From Crambe crambe (Eukaryota > Porifera > Demospongiae > Poecilosclerida > Crambeidae), in the NCBI GenBank assembly GCA_963924555.1, contig OZ004595.1, forward strand, positions 496,001 to 560,000: a DNA stretch of 64,000 nt, written 5' to 3'. The translations under genes and the position numbers were made by a program. The notes below the pieces were generated by a model that had not been told where the DNA came from, ran no database searches, and was given only the letters and a program-made list of their open reading frames with translations. This document shows positions 47,801 to 61,137 of the stretch, piece by piece (within the stretch, counting starts at the first letter, position 1; each line of letters opens with the position of its first letter).

Positions 47801-48610
47801 TGTATGTTAGTATACCAGGCACTTGGGACCCAGCCTTTTGCCCTTTGTAGAGAAGTTGTCCTCTTTAGAGGTCGTAAAGGTACGAGTTTGTCCTCTTTCA
47901 GAGTGGGAGACTGGGACAGTGTGTGGTGCTTCAAAATCTCACCCTGTTCAGTTGGATTTTATTTTCTTACTTCCTGCAGTCTATTAATGACCCTGACATG
48001 AAGTCAGGGGTGCAAGCGAGTGCCACTACAGTGGAGACATCTGCCATAGCCTCCACTACCAGTGGACCAGTGTCAGTCACTTCTCTGGAGGAGGAGGTGG
48101 AGCCTGACCCCAATGCCACTTACGCTTGTGTAAGTATATGTGCAGTGACTCCTGATCAGAGAGGTGTCCTGATTAGAGGGGTGTCCTGATCAGAGAGGTG
48201 TCCTGATTAGAGGGGTGTCCTGATTAGAGGGGTGTCCTAATTAGAGGGGGTTTCCTCAATTTAGGGGAGAATAATTTACTGTGTTGTATGATTCTTGATA
48301 TTTAGGTGGATATTGAGAAGAAGAGAGCCTCTCGTCGGAAGAAGAAAGAACAAGAGAAACAAGAACAGCAGCAGCAGCAGAGCCAGGAACAAGGAGAGGC
48401 CATTGATTCCTGGGTCTAGTCTCTTTCATCTCACACTCCCTCTCATTCAAACTGGTCCATGCTACCATAAGTATATGCAATGTCAAGTCCAACTTGTTAA
48501 TATATCACTATTTTAGTATTGAGAGATGTCAATTTTACTTATCAATAATCATACTGGAAATGTATGACAGTTAAATGAAAGGAAAAAGTAGACGCTGAAG
48601 ATAACATCCT

Positions 48611-48644
<34 letters not shown>
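48611..48644. repeat. Poly-G tract, 34 G
   Basis: Homopolymer in the delta-catenin 3' flank; 11 G at 4669-4679 and 16 G at 18595-18610 in the other units. Assembly length may be unreliable. Confidence 0.95.
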
Positions 48645-48646
<2 letters not shown>

Positions 48647-48879
48647 ACAAAGTACCAACCTCAGACACAACGTGAAATATGGGAGAGAGGACTTGGCAAG
48701 GGAAATAAACCAATAATTGAGTTCCGGGCTGTATGAAAGTAGCACCCTGTACTGTAGCATTTACAGGTGTTATTAAAAGTATCATGTCAATATTTGATTA
48801 GTTTCAATGTTAACACTACTTCCCCACTACAGACTTTATAGTCTTGTATATAGTGGTCCCATTGCTTCAAGTTAAGGAA

Positions 48880-49016
48880 TCTACTCATATAAAAAGGGGG
48901 AAATTGTGTCAGTTTAATATCATTCACGTGATACTCCGATCAAACGATTGAGGATTGAGCCCTTATAAAATTTCTTTTCAGATCAGAGCCAAGTAACTTA
49001 AACTCACGTAGCTACA
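48880..49016 (+). promoter_or_regulatory. Probable core promoter and 5' UTR of Roco gene C
   Basis: TATAAAAA at 48888-48895, a downstream CACGTG (about 48925), then TTCTTTTCAG acceptor-like sequence about 35 bp before the ATG. Same order as genes A and B. Tentative. Confidence 0.4.
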
Positions 49017-52000
49017 ATGGATGAATCTAAACAGGTGAGCTATAATGCATGCTCATCAGTAGGTCTAGAAATCCAGATGAAGAACTTGTTCACTGATGCC
49101 ATTAAGTATCAGGCTATGGCGCCTAAAATAGTGGGGAGGACAGCTGCATTGGTCGGCTAATTCGCCTCAAAACTGCAGCTGTTTGTTTGTTATGTACAGC
49201 CTGTTCTGCTATTTATCAGTTGGCCAATTTATCTTTCTAGTAGAGATAGCAGTTAGCTAGGTCTGCAAGTTCTTTTAGACTTGACTAGATAGTGTTACTG
49301 CTAGTTTATAGTTTGACTATCTAGATGTTTCCTCCCTCTACAGAAACTCAAGAGAGAGCTTAAGACAGCATTGTGGGTAAGTTGTCATGAAAGTAGCTGC
49401 TGTGATGTTGTGTTGGTCCAGTGCCCTCTGGTCAGTCACTGCAAAGCACCTTAGGCCCATAGAAACAGTCTGTCAAAGATGAGGGGTGCTCGTATGCAGG
49501 GACAGGTTGCTTATTGGAATGCTGGACTACTCAACCTTAAAGCAGTTACCTCCAGCATGTGGGCCCCAATGTTTCGTACAGATTGTCAACACACCTCAGC
49601 TTGTGTGCCTACTAGACCCCTGTCCATTTTTATAGGCCAAATGCTGACTTGGCATAATTCCTAGTGCCCCTCTGCCGAGAGAAGTGGGTGGAGTCTTGTG
49701 ACTCACAGACCCCAGGACAATATTGAGCACACTTTTTAATGAACATTCCCCACGTTTGGAGTGTGCAGCTCAAACACCTTGCATGCTAGACCCCTGCTCA
49801 ATTTTTTACAAGCCGTTACCAACCCATTCAAGTGTGCCGAGGGAAATGGGCGGGGTCTAGTGACTCATGGACCCCATGACCTTATAGAGCATGATGTGCT
49901 CTACAGGTTCTCCAAGTTTGGAGGCCGTAGCTCGCATGCTGTGGGTGTGGTGATTTTTTTTTGTGGTGCATGATGGCTGTCTTTGTGTGTTGGTTGTATG
50001 GTTGTCTCACCTTCTCTCTCTCACTCCTCACAGTTGAAGGCATTGCATCAGAGTGTGATAAAGTACTGGGAACAGGTGAGTGATGAGTGTAGCAGTGGTG
50101 TGATGAGGGCGTGGCATGTGGCCCAGTCCATACCTGGTGTGTATTCCATGTGTGCAGAGATTGTCTGCTGCTCAGAAGGAGCTCAGTCAGCCTTCCCTGA
50201 GTGAAGCAAGGCAGTCTGAGCTTGAGAAGGAGGTGAAGTATTGTGAGGGATGGATCCAGAGAAATAAAAAGTATCTCTTTGGTAGAGAAGAAGCTATAAA
50301 TAAGCTTCAAGATGCCCTGGGGCAACTTACTTGTAAGTATAAAGATTTAGCACTAATTAGATGATGTAATGATACATTATACAAGTTAAGTAATAGCCCA
50401 GAGCTATAAAATAGTGTGCGCTCAGCTGGGAGGTGTAATTAGTAATTAATAGTAACATGTAAGAATTAATTAGTGACTAATTAAAAGTAGGTGAAATTAA
50501 TAAATGTTTGAGTGGCCATAACTTTTGAAGGGAAAGTGCTATAGTCTTGAAATAAGAACCATTCTGCTCAGAAAATTCTACTCTTTCTTTGTGTCACTAC
50601 TAGCATTACATAAGAGAGTGTTAGGGAGGTGGTAATCCATTTTGGCATGTATTTTATGACCTTATTATCATTTTATCAGCAGAATGTGACTGTTGTGATG
50701 TCTTGTAATACTTATTATAAACTGTTATGTAAATAATGTTCTTTTTCCCTCTTCAGCTGCTTCCCAGAAGCCTGACTCTTCTTCCCAGAAAGAAACACAG
50801 AGTGAGTATTGTAAGCCACAATAAGTGGTCCCATTGACAGCAATGTACACATATAATGGTGTGCTTTAATTGAGGTTCTTAGGCAATAACATAATTTATT
50901 CAGTCAATGATTTACTTTACAGAATCAACATCAAGTGACTTGCGTCTAGATGATGCAACTAGAGAGAAAATGGTAAGTGTAATTAATGGAGGGGGTGTGT
51001 GTATGCAGATATCATTCATGTGGGGTATGGGGTATGAACTCTATGATCGCTCTCCTGGTTTCTCTGATTCAGTTCAACCAGTCCATGACGTGGGGCCACG
51101 TTGAGGCAATCATCATCAAGGTCCTGATCGTGGGGGCTGCTGGAGTCGGCAAATCCCTTTTTTTGTCTCGTCTCCTTGGTGTCGCTATTTCTCTCATCCG
51201 AAACAGTACTGGAGTGGTCGAGAAAGCCCAGAGGGTCAACTGTCAAAGGTTGGGCACAACAGATCACTTAAAGAACATAGTTTGGGAAGTGGTCGGACCG
51301 AAAGAACTGATGAAACTTCTTGCCGATGCCATAACCTCAGGAATTGAGAAGTTCACTGCTTCTGTTTCCCCTCCACATGCATCTCGTCGTTCCAATAATG
51401 GATCAGGTTCTCATTCGACCAGTTCTGCTGATGCAAGCTACTCTACAGCTAGAACTACCGTCCTTCAGCTGATAGGTCGTTCCAAGGAAGGTAAATTGCT
51501 GAAGATGACTTGGATCTATCTGATAGATAGTGGAGGGCAGCCTCAGTTCCACGAGCTTCTTACAGCATTCATCAGAAACACCACTTTAGGTATCTTTGTC
51601 TTCAGGCTCTCAGATCGGCTGGACGATAAGCCACGGATTGAATACTACAAAGGTGGAAAGCCACTGGGTGAGCCTTATCCTTTCCCCATGAGCCACAAGG
51701 AGATCTTCCAACACTGTATCCAGACCATTTCTTCCCTCCCTTCCACTTCTCCTCCGAAGGATCAGGCCCCAACTTGCCCGAAGATTCTCGTCTTGGGAAC
51801 TCATCGAGACAAAGAGAGCAAGTGTTCCGAAACACGTGATGAAAAAGAGAAGATTCTCAGGGATGTCTTGCACAAAGGACCAAAACCTGACTCAGCCATC
51901 TCAGAAGACTTACTTTATTACGGAAATAAGTGCATCTTTCCTTTGAATGCTAAATCACCCGAGAAGCAGGACGAGGAGATCATCGGTGATATTCGAGAAG

Positions 52001-55000
52001 AAATAGTGCGTCTTGCACCTCAACCCCAATCCATCCCACTGCAGTATTACGCACTCGAACTGGAACTCGAAAAGAAAGAAGAGAGTGTGATTAGCTTCAA
52101 AGAATGTTTGGACATTGCCAAGCATTCCCTGCTTTTCGAAGAGACTGCGGCCAGAGCTGCCATCCATCATCTGGATAGCCTCAACCTCATCCAACACTTC
52201 CCAGAGTGTGCCAAGGAGGTTATATTTTGTGACCCCAACATCCTCCTCAACAAGGTGAACGAGCTGATAGAGAAAAGCTACAGCTTGAGGGGCACTTTGA
52301 CCCCTTCGAAACCCGAGGTACTATTAAAAGGAGACTGGATTAGATTCCACATGCGTGGCAGGGTGACCTTACCCATGCTGAAAGAGTTTCCTGAAGGCTT
52401 TGTGCAAAATCTTTACGATCATCGCACTCTGGCCAAGATCTTTGAAGACCTGCTCATTTTCACTCGTTTCGGGCATGATGATAGCTTTTTCATGCCTGCC
52501 CTGCTCGATGTTAAAGATCTGAAGCTCATCCAGCGACCGACTAAGACGTGCCTAATCATAGCGTTCTCCTCTGGGTATGCCCCCCTGGGACTTTTTTCTT
52601 CCTCCATTGCCTTTCTGACTTCAAGCAATAATCGATGGCCTTCTCCATGGATGTTCTTGTTCGAAAAAGGTCAACTCTTCCGAAATGTGATCAGCTTTGA
52701 TGTGAATGCGGTAAAGGTCACTCTTATTGACTGCTCAGCTCATTTCGAGGTTCATGTGCAGCTGCAGGAAGGCATGCAAGAAGACCCGTCCATGATGCCC
52801 GAAGTGTGCAGAATCATACGCCAAGGGATCAAGGAGGCCATCAAGCAATCGATGAAGAAACGCCACATCTGTAGTGCATCGTATGGTGAGAGTTTCTTCT
52901 GCCCGTGTGACTCGTATGCTACCTACCACTTGGCCAGTGTGAAAGAAGTCTTTGGGAAGTATCGCAGGTGTTGTGATGTCCACACTGGAAAGGGTGGAGC
53001 TTTGGAAGAACATCACTACCAGTGGCTGGGAATAGAACCCTCTACACCATCAAAAGGTAGGAATACATTCTATTTAGCTAGTGGCCAAGGTACTGTAGGT
53101 GGCCGAGTCTTTGGTCACTCCAGCAGCTTGAACTACCTAGTGCATGCAGGCCTGTAACTGGGTACGGTGAACCTGCCTTAAAGACCACCTGTATCCAGAG
53201 ACCAACCTTCTATAAAGTGGTGTTCCCAAAGTACCATTTCGATTGATTTTGACCTCCATATAGAGACCATCTTCCTATTAAGACCCACTTCTTTTTTTTT
53301 TGTGGCCCAGAGGTGATTGCTGTAGGCAGCTTCTCTGTATATAATTATTGATCTGATGCTCCATCCCTTGTAGGATCAGTTAAGCTCCCAGATATCAAGT
53401 ATTTCCACCTCCAACTCATAAAATGGATCAACCCAAATGGTGAGGAAGCAAAGCTGAAAATTTACGAAGAGATGTCATCAAAATGGAAGGAAGTTGCTGG
53501 AGTGATTGGTCTGAGTAAAGCTGAGATTGACAATATAGCTGCTCCAGGGATGGGACGTGAAATGACTGATTGCATGCGTGACGTCTTTGGGAAGTGGATG
53601 GAGAATAGTGATACGCTTCCTAACCACACATGCTATCCACTAACTTGGGATGGCTTGTGCAACATTCTACAAGACTCTGACAGTGATACGCTGGTGAAGC
53701 GATTGAAAGAAGCTCTAGCTGCTGAACAAAGCACCTTAAGAAATACCTTCCCTGCTAAACAGTGTAAGTCCTTAACTTTTCTATCATTAGTTCATGCTAG
53801 TCAAGAATCGAGAGTAAGAGAAATAACACCCCCTCACTCACACATGAACGTTCTCTACAGAATACAAGTACCCATCCTTCATTGCAGTCCACCACAAGTA
53901 TAGCAAGTGAGTACATGTGAAAAACCATCACATAGTAATAAGTATGGTGCATTCAACAAACTTTGCTATCACTATTTCATGCTAGTTTCAAATCATATTG
54001 AAGCCTCAGGCATGGTGGTCTCGGCCTCAACTTTGTCACAAGATGGCCAATCAGATTCACCTATTGCCCCTGATATTCAGACTATAGCACCTTGGTAATA
54101 ATATCCCTCAATGAGTGTTGATTAGATCTGTAATCATGGTGTGGGTATCTCATGTGGTTTCACATGACTTTTATAATACCCATCATGGTTTGAAAAGTGC
54201 AATGTACCTATGAACCACCTTTTCACAGACCCACCTACTCATGCCTATGACACATAATGACAGAAGTTTAGGACAATTGATTAAGCTAATTAAGAATGAG
54301 ATGATGTCTCCTTTATTTCCTTTTAGCATCGACAAATCCACTGCAAGAACCAACACACTCAAAGGTTTGTGTTTGTAGTGGGTTGATATAAAATGTGGAC
54401 TACGAGTGTCCATCCTTTATTGCAGTCTACCAGCTCTGAAGGATTAAGAGAAAGACACATGAGTGGACCTCAACCAGCAAGTGAGTATGTGTCACAGTGA
54501 TCTTGCAACAACAGCAAACCAAAATTTTACATAGCCTCCTTAAACTGTGGCTTTACTTGAAAGGAGGCTATGTAAATGTTTTAAGTGGTCACTATATAGT
54601 CACTACCAAAGCCACAAAAAAATTTCAGTACTGGGTAGTTGAATGTGATCCCTATATATAGGGCCTGTACAGTGAATTGCAAGTTGAATGTGATCCCTAT
54701 ATATAGGGCCTATACAGTGAATTGCAAGTTGGTTGTCCAAATGTAAAACGCAAATTGACTGCAATAAAAATTTGCATCTACTGAGGAAAAGCCACACATT
54801 CATTCAGGAACAGCCTCAAGTTTATTACACAGCTCTTTTAGATTTTGTATCTTACATTGGACAACCAACTTGCAATTCACTGTACAGAGAATTGCAAGTT
54901 GGTTGAGGGAGAAGACTTTGCTTGTTTACGTAAGAGGCCACTAGTTATTGTTCTGAACAATGGCTAATGAAATCTTCCCCTCAACCAACCCTCTGTATTA

Positions 55001-56164
55001 GTGGTGCCTATTGTGTTAGTCTATATTATATTTGCTGGATCACTTTGATGTTTATGAACAAATAACACATATTAACAATTCTTTCTTTCATTATATAGTT
55101 GCTCCAAGTTCTTTAGGATCAGCTGACCATTTTGAAATCACTGGAAAGGTGAGCACAACCAAAATCAATGAAATTACAAACACTTAATTAGTTTATCTGT
55201 TTCCTATTTATAGAAAAGCTCGGTCAAGTCCTCACTACTCCTTCACCTCCAAGACCTACACCAGCAGGTGAGCAGTTTAAGGGGGGTTCCCTGGGTCCAA
55301 AACTTGCCACTTTACAAATGTATTAGCGTAACTCCGCCCACTTGTTACTTCCTGTCTTAGCCCTTCCCTTCCTTCATACCTATAACCCAAATAAAAAAAT
55401 TCATTGCTTAGTTTCATCCTATAGCTAAGTCGAAGCCAAATTTGAAGCCTCTATCACATAATTAACTATTTTTAATTAATATTTTTTTAACGACCACTTG
55501 TGAAGGTGCTATGAGAGCAGCTGTATACCCTAAAAGGTTAAAAATTTACTTCTTGGGACAATGATAACTTAATTTAAAAATTTTTTTAAAATTATCATTT
55601 GAATCTTCTTTAGAAGCTCTACAAAATGTGGCTCTCTATTTCCAACTATAGGCACTGTAATCCACGTTAAGTGACCTAAAGTACTGAAAGGTACTTTGAA
55701 ACATTAGTGAATCACTTGAAAGATGATTTAAAAATTTTTTTTGTGTTGCTATGGAAAAAGGAAAGCCACATTTTGTAGTCCTTCTACATAATTAGCACTG
55801 TGTAAAGTGATGAAATTTTACCACAATTTTTTCCTGAGTTATTACTGTCCCTAACAGTGGTCTTCATTTTTGTTTGAACGCAATATTTTGGGGCCTCAAT
55901 TCTTAAGCCACACCCACTTTTTTGTTTGTAAGTACTCCAACTATCATTGAAATAGCATACTTAATTTCATGGGAATACACATTACAGTTAATGAGTAATC
56001 CAATGTTTTTTAGTGCAGAATTTTTTGCCAGGGAACCCCCCTTAACAGAGTGTGTATTATCATACTGGTACATGGCACTGTTAATGAACACAGGTTCTTC
56101 TGTCAACCCTTCACCTGATGATTTAGTCAACACTCGAAAGAGCTCACCTGATAAACAGTCGTAA
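49017..56164 (+). CDS. Roco-type GTPase with coiled coil and Death domain, gene C (GTPase II, Death I)
   Basis: Coiled coil - ROC - COR - Death domain protein. Exons: 49017-49034 (MDESKQ), 49344-49376 (KLKRELKTALW), about 50035-50075, 50158-50332, 50757-50801, 50923-50972, 51073-53056, 53374-53763 (Death), then tail exons 54327-54364, 54426-54480, 55099-55148, 55214-55267 and 56094-56164, which are tentative. G1 GAAGVGKS (about 51133-51156), then DSGG and THRD as in gene B. The GTPase exon is nearly identical to gene B, while the Death domain is nearly identical to gene A (WKEVAGVIGLSKAEID). The tail intron took a 761-bp TTAA-flanked insertion not present in A. As in gene A, the simplest splice after the Death exon gives an immediate stop, so the true C-terminus is uncertain. 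Confidence 0.8.
54715..54882. mobile_element. Tc1/mariner-style MITE, TA target (copy C)
   Basis: Same insertion as 11878-12044, 168 bp, TA-flanked, with CAGTGAATTGCAAGTTGGTT ends. Its presence at the same tail-intron position in A and C shows these two tails share recent ancestry, unlike gene B. Confidence 0.75.
55281..56041. mobile_element. TTAA-flanked non-autonomous element (761 bp)
   Basis: Precise insertion in the last intron of Roco C relative to Roco A (compare 12352-12370). Ends GGGGGGTTCCCTGG and its reverse complement, flanked by TTAA on both sides (55277-55280, 56042-56045). TTAA duplication is the piggyBac signature. No transposase frame, AT-rich interior. Confidence 0.85.
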
Positions 56165-56261
56165 AAGATATCACCAAACTCCTTCCACTTCTCCAAAACA
56201 TCATCATAAATGCTTGACTTCACACACACCATCACCCCTCTAACTATTTCTACCACTGCTT

Positions 56262-56881
56262 ATTTATTCTCAAAAAGTTGGTATTATTCCCCCAAATCTC
56301 TAATTATTCCGGCAAGAAAGTCTATTATTCCATCAAATTCTATAGTGTGACACATGTCGTGTTATTATTGTAACATGACAGATGACAGATGTTTCTACAT
56401 TATAGTCTTGCAGTGAGGATGCTTGTTTAGCCATAAAATTGTTGGAAAGAATGGAAAAAAACACGTTTTAGGGACAGGAATTCAAGAGTTTACCCTCATT
56501 GATAGAAAGATGCTGATCAGGAAATTCTTTAATTCTAGATGAGAGAGAGACATTCTGTGGTTCGAAAGAAGCAGCACCTTTACTTCTCTTGACTCCCTTA
56601 CATGGATTGGTTTGTAACGTGCTAAATCAGATTCTCTTGGGCATTTCAATCTATCCAGAAGGCAAACCAACAGCTCTTGAACTGGAATTCTTTAGAAGCC
56701 ATTGCTACTATCCAGCAGGCCAAGCTATGCAAGCTCAGCTATGCTAGCAATACCAACAAAATAATAATATCAATAGCCAAACCAATTTAGCTAATTATTC
56801 CCCCAAACTTCCCAATTATTCTAGAATTATTCTATTATGCTACAAAGGTCTATTATTCTCAAAAATAATATGGCGGGGCCT
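56262..56881. mobile_element. 620-bp insertion with 7-bp target duplication
   Basis: Absent from unit A (compare 12531-12545). Flanked by ACTGCTT at 56255-56261 and 56882-56888. Rich in ATTATTCC-type words; no clear terminal inverted repeats and no coding frame. Superfamily not determined. Confidence 0.6.
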
Positions 56882-57193
56882 ACTGCTTGTCTTCATTACA
56901 CAAAAATTCTTTTATTAAAATTTTTAAAATCACAATTATATACATTGTAATAATGAGAAGAGAAAACAAGTCGTGTGATTGAGGGAAGGATTGTGAGTAC
57001 ATTGACACAGGACTAGGAGAGGGAAAGAAAGGAATGGAGTCTTGATTTGGAGTGTTCTCTAGAGAACCAAAGTTTGAATCACTGGCACAGGGACTGACAG
57101 TGGGTTCATGCACAAGGAGAGTGGTGAGGTAGAACAAGCTCCTGGAGACAGATGGGTTGCTGAACAGAGGGGGAGTGGTATGATAAACAAGGG

Positions 57194-59197
57194 TTAACGG
57201 AAGGGGGCAAGGTGTGGAATTGAGACTTGATTATTGGAGTAAGCAGGATGAGCCGGGGCGGTGCTCGTGATGGGACTCACATCATAAGCGGAATACCCAC
57301 TGTCTGATTCGTATTTAGCCAATGAAAACAACTTGGATTCAATTTCACTCAGATCAACAGCAGAGCGGAGAAACTGGTCGATCTGTTCACCAGACCAATC
57401 CTCATTCTCAGAGAGAACAGCCTCGATATCGTCTGCAGACAGGCCTGGGAGGTCTACATGTTTGATGAACTCTTTATCCACGACACTGTTTATGGGTGTG
57501 GGTTTGGATACTAAACACAGAGGTGCCCCCGATGACAGGGATATCAACGATGAAGAGGAGGGGGAGCAGAGGGACGTCTGTTGTCCCGACATTCCAAGGT
57601 GTGGCTGGATCCCATCCAGCAATGGAGAATTGATACCTAAAGGAGAAGAGATCATTTAAAATGGAAGAAGGAATTCCCACCAAAATTTCAGTATCTTAAT
57701 TAAAGGGGGGCTGCCTCATTTTGAGGGGTTGAATTCAATAGAGCAGTATTTGTAAGGGAAGGTGTTTGGAGGAGGTGGACTGACCTGTGTCACTGCTGGG
57801 TGGCATACTGTGGACAACTTGTGAGTGAATTGCCAGCCTCTTGCGGAGAGGAAGCTGAGTTCACAGCTGGGGTGGGGGCAGTTGTACCCATAGTTAATGT
57901 GTGTGTTGAGTAGGCACTCTCTGAGGCAATTTCTGACTGCAATCTGGAGAAGGGTGGGAATAATACTGGATGACAAATTCTTCTATGCAGTGAATTCCTC
58001 TAATCTTGGCCACCTTATAAAGAGTCCTGATTAGAGGGGCTGCCTCATTTTAGGGGTAGATTATTTGGGTGCTTTCTAGGAGTCTTGTGATAATAACCCC
58101 CTTACCTAACACAGGACAGACGAACTGATGGTCTTGGGTAAGGTGGTTCTTCAAGTGACTCTGTCTGAGAAAGATGTGGTTGCAGTTCTTGTGAGGGCAG
58201 CAAAACTGTTTGGAGTTCTTGTGCATTTCTGCATGGCGACTCAGCTTCTCTTGACTTGGAAAACACTTGTCACAACCCTACAAGGATGGATACAATCATA
58301 GTCACGACCCTACAAGGATGGATACAATCATAGTCACGACCCTACAAGGATGGACACAATCATAGTCACAACCCTACAAGGATGGATACAAGCATAGTCA
58401 CGACCCTACAAGGATGGATACAAGCATAGTCACAACCCTACAAGGACGGATACAATACCCTACAAGGATGGATACAATCATAGTCACAACCCTACAAGGA
58501 TGGATACAATCATAGTCACAACCCTACAAGGATGGATACAATCATAGTCACAACCCTACAAGGATCGATATAAACATAACAGTGGTTGTTACAACCCTAC
58601 ACTGACTATTCTTACAACCACCCTACAATGTCATAGACACTTCATGGAATGATAAGTATACACACCTGTATGATGCACTTGTATGGCTTATCGGGGATGT
58701 GTGACCTGATGTGGACTGCCAGCTTGGCCTTGGAGGTGAAATCGTCTGGACAGTGAGGACATTTGTGTCTATAAAGGAACACAAGACAGTAAATCATACA
58801 ATTTCACTTTGAAATGTTCCAATCACTTACAGGGCACTTGGTAGACAAGTTTTCCTTGCACCAGTGGGCGTGGCATCACTGGAAGGGGCAGAATGATCAG
58901 AAATGTCCATTGAGTCTTGACTGGCTGTGGAAGGCGTCCTTACAGCCTCTGATGGGACACTTATACTTCTGTGGATGGTCTGGATGTGCATTGTATCGCA
59001 CATTGAAACCACGCCCATATTCCTTGCACTGTTGATATTGTAGAAACATGTCAATGCTACAGTATTACGAGTGACTCCCAAACCATGTTATGTGTGGTTG
59101 CTTACCAGGTATGGTGTCTCCTTGGTGTGACTCTTGATGTGTCTGCGTAGTTTGTAGGGTCTGGCAAATCTCCAGGGACAACCGTCAAAGGGGCACT
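57194..59197 (-). CDS. C2H2 zinc-finger protein, possibly ZXD-like (5' partial)
   Basis: Probable nuclear DNA-binding or transcription-regulatory protein. Minus-strand exons, 5' to 3': CPFDGCPWRFARPYKLRRHI (about 59197-59107); KYKCPIRGCKDAFHSQSRLN (about 59035-58855); HKCPHCPDDFTSKAKLAVHI (about 58770-58668); CDKCFPSQEKLSRHAEMHKN with FCCPHKNCNHIFLRQSHLKN (about 58278-58110); NCPHPSCELSFLSARGWQFT (about 57950-57785); and a last exon 57655-57194 with LPGLSADDIEAVLSENEDW. Linked C-x4-C ... H-x-H fingers with CPxxxC starts resemble the ZXD family from memory; another C2H2 family is possible. Upstream exons are not seen before the window end. A reverse-strand AATAAA near 56908 is the likely poly(A) signal. 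The gene is convergent with Roco C. Confidence 0.65.
58266..58570. repeat. 31-bp minisatellite, about 10 units
   Basis: Unit ACCCTACAAGGATGGATACA plus ATCATAGTCAC, head to tail, one unit shortened. It lies in a zinc-finger gene intron. Not a CRISPR array: units are contiguous without unique spacers. Confidence 0.9.
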
Positions 59198-61137
59198 GTG
59201 GAGAGGAGGGGAGAGGGAGGGGAGAGGGAGGGGAGGGGGAGAGGAGGGGAAGCAGGTGAATAACATGTTACATCTTTTTTTCTAAATGCACATGCAACCG
59301 TGGGGTTTTGAAAACTTGAGAGAACCTCACCTGATTATACAGTGTTTGGAAAGTGACAACTACAGAACCTCATTAGCTGGACTACTCCACACCAGCAAGT
59401 ATCACAAACAAAGCCAAAAGGTGATCCATTCAACCACCATTTATCAAGCCATTAATAGTGGTACAAGACGTATTATCAGGCCTATGGGAATGTGAATCAT
59501 GTGACACCTAAAGGAATCGGGAGAAGAGATCACAAGTCAAAATGCCACAACAAAGGATGCTTGCAACCCCTGTCCACGCACCGTTGCTAGGGTATTATAA
59601 CGTCAGAGCTGCTTGGAGTAGCTAAATGAAACAAGCACCTGCTAGCTATGGAGTACTGCACATGCTGCTACTACACACAGCAAAAAAGGGCAATTTTTAT
59701 AACTAGATGCTACAGGATATCGTATCGAAGCATGACAAGATCTTGCTGACAGGTGTAGCTAATAGTGATAGTCTGGTGCAGCTGCTTAGGTTCAGAGTTA
59801 CAATCAGTCCTGGCACAGCACGAAATGACATTTTCAAGCAGGAATTTACAGCCGAGCTAGTTAAAATATCCCCATATCACTAGAGATTAGGGGGGCCCCA
59901 ATGACTTTAGGGCCCCCTGGTCCCCATATCCCTAGGGGATGGGAGGCCCCAAATTAGGGACTCCCTATACTTGGCTTGGTTAAAGAGACTGGCAGATAGG
60001 TAGGTCTGGATCTACCTATGGAACTCAGGATCTGCATCTGGATCTACCCATGGAAGTTATTTCCACTCAGAGCAGGGGCTGATCCAGGTAGGGGCCTAAG
60101 GTACCCCTTTCCATTACCATTAGCCACAGTATATTCACTGCATAGTGCAATATAGTTGTAGATAATGAAAGAGCCACATGGTAACATATTTTGAGCCAGA
60201 GAAAGACTACATGTAGCAATATAGACAAGAACAGAATTATGAAGCTAAGCTACAGTTGATCTAGTTGTTATTTGGGTGTGGTTTGGTCAAAAGTCAGCCA
60301 AAAATTTTCCTGGCCAGAGCTAGCTATTTTATAGTGGTATGACTTGTGACCACATACTGTGCAAAGTGCACCATCTAGGCCAAGAAAAATTTAGATTTTA
60401 GGGTGTCTCAGATCCAATCTGGTGCAATCTGGAGCATCGAATTTGTCAAAAATGATCTAAGTCTACCTTCTCTACTACCAACAATTAATTTGCAACTGAA
60501 CTTGGATAAACTATCAGTTTCATCTGTGTGAATGTGCAGCACCATTAGGTTATTCAAAGCATTTGACTCACTGTAGTTCTCAGGTAAGGACAATCCATAC
60601 ATTTGAGAATGCTAGTCTCTGAGTGATACAACTTTATTATATTATCATGAGCTTTAAATAGTGCCAAAATTTATAAATCACATTGTGCACCCACCCATGG
60701 TTCACCATGCTTTCTTAAATCAGCTAGGCTATAGAATTACAACTTCATTACTCTAATCAGTGAGTGGGTGGATGAATACCACAATTGTAATGGAGTAATG
60801 AAGTGTGAAATTGAAATTCCTGTAAGTTACATGCAGTGTTCATCCATCCACTAATTAATTAGTTGGTGATAAATCTTTTAAGTGGGAGAGGATGTGGTGT
60901 GAATAATTCACACATCTCATGGGTGAACACTTGCTAACACCTAAAACTAATACTGTTGAATATCAGACCGAGCCATATGACAATATGCTGCTTATGAATA
61001 ATTTGAGAGGGACCCAATTCATCCCTGTCCAGAGTCTCCACTACAGTTTTCAGGATTTAAAAAAATGTGGTTTATGTTCACTGAAATCCAACTATATTAA
61101 CATCTTAATTGAGATCAATTTAATACTTCATACATAA
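59198..61137. other. Non-coding region with repeat fragments
   Basis: Starts with a purine minisatellite (GGGAGGGGAGA type, about 59205-59245). It contains a GC-rich hairpin-like block around 59885-59955 (GGGGGGCCCC, GGGCCCCC) and a fragment with CTGATCCAGGTAGGGGCC at about 60070. No coding exon, tRNA or other gene recognised. Confidence 0.5.

Larger units (their letters stand above)
44648..48419 (+). pseudogene. Delta-catenin pseudogene, copy C
   Basis: Begins inside the intron equivalent to about 1190 of copy A, so all exons before GTLRNMSSAGES (44783) are missing. The remainder follows copy A exon by exon to DSWV (48419). Lesions: CAA to TAA at 46054-46056 in the GAQSIANI segment, and a 10-bp deletion near 46279 that shifts the frame in the LTRLARSRQ segment. 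The C-terminal exons from 46666 on remain open, including the His/Gln run. Confidence 0.9.
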
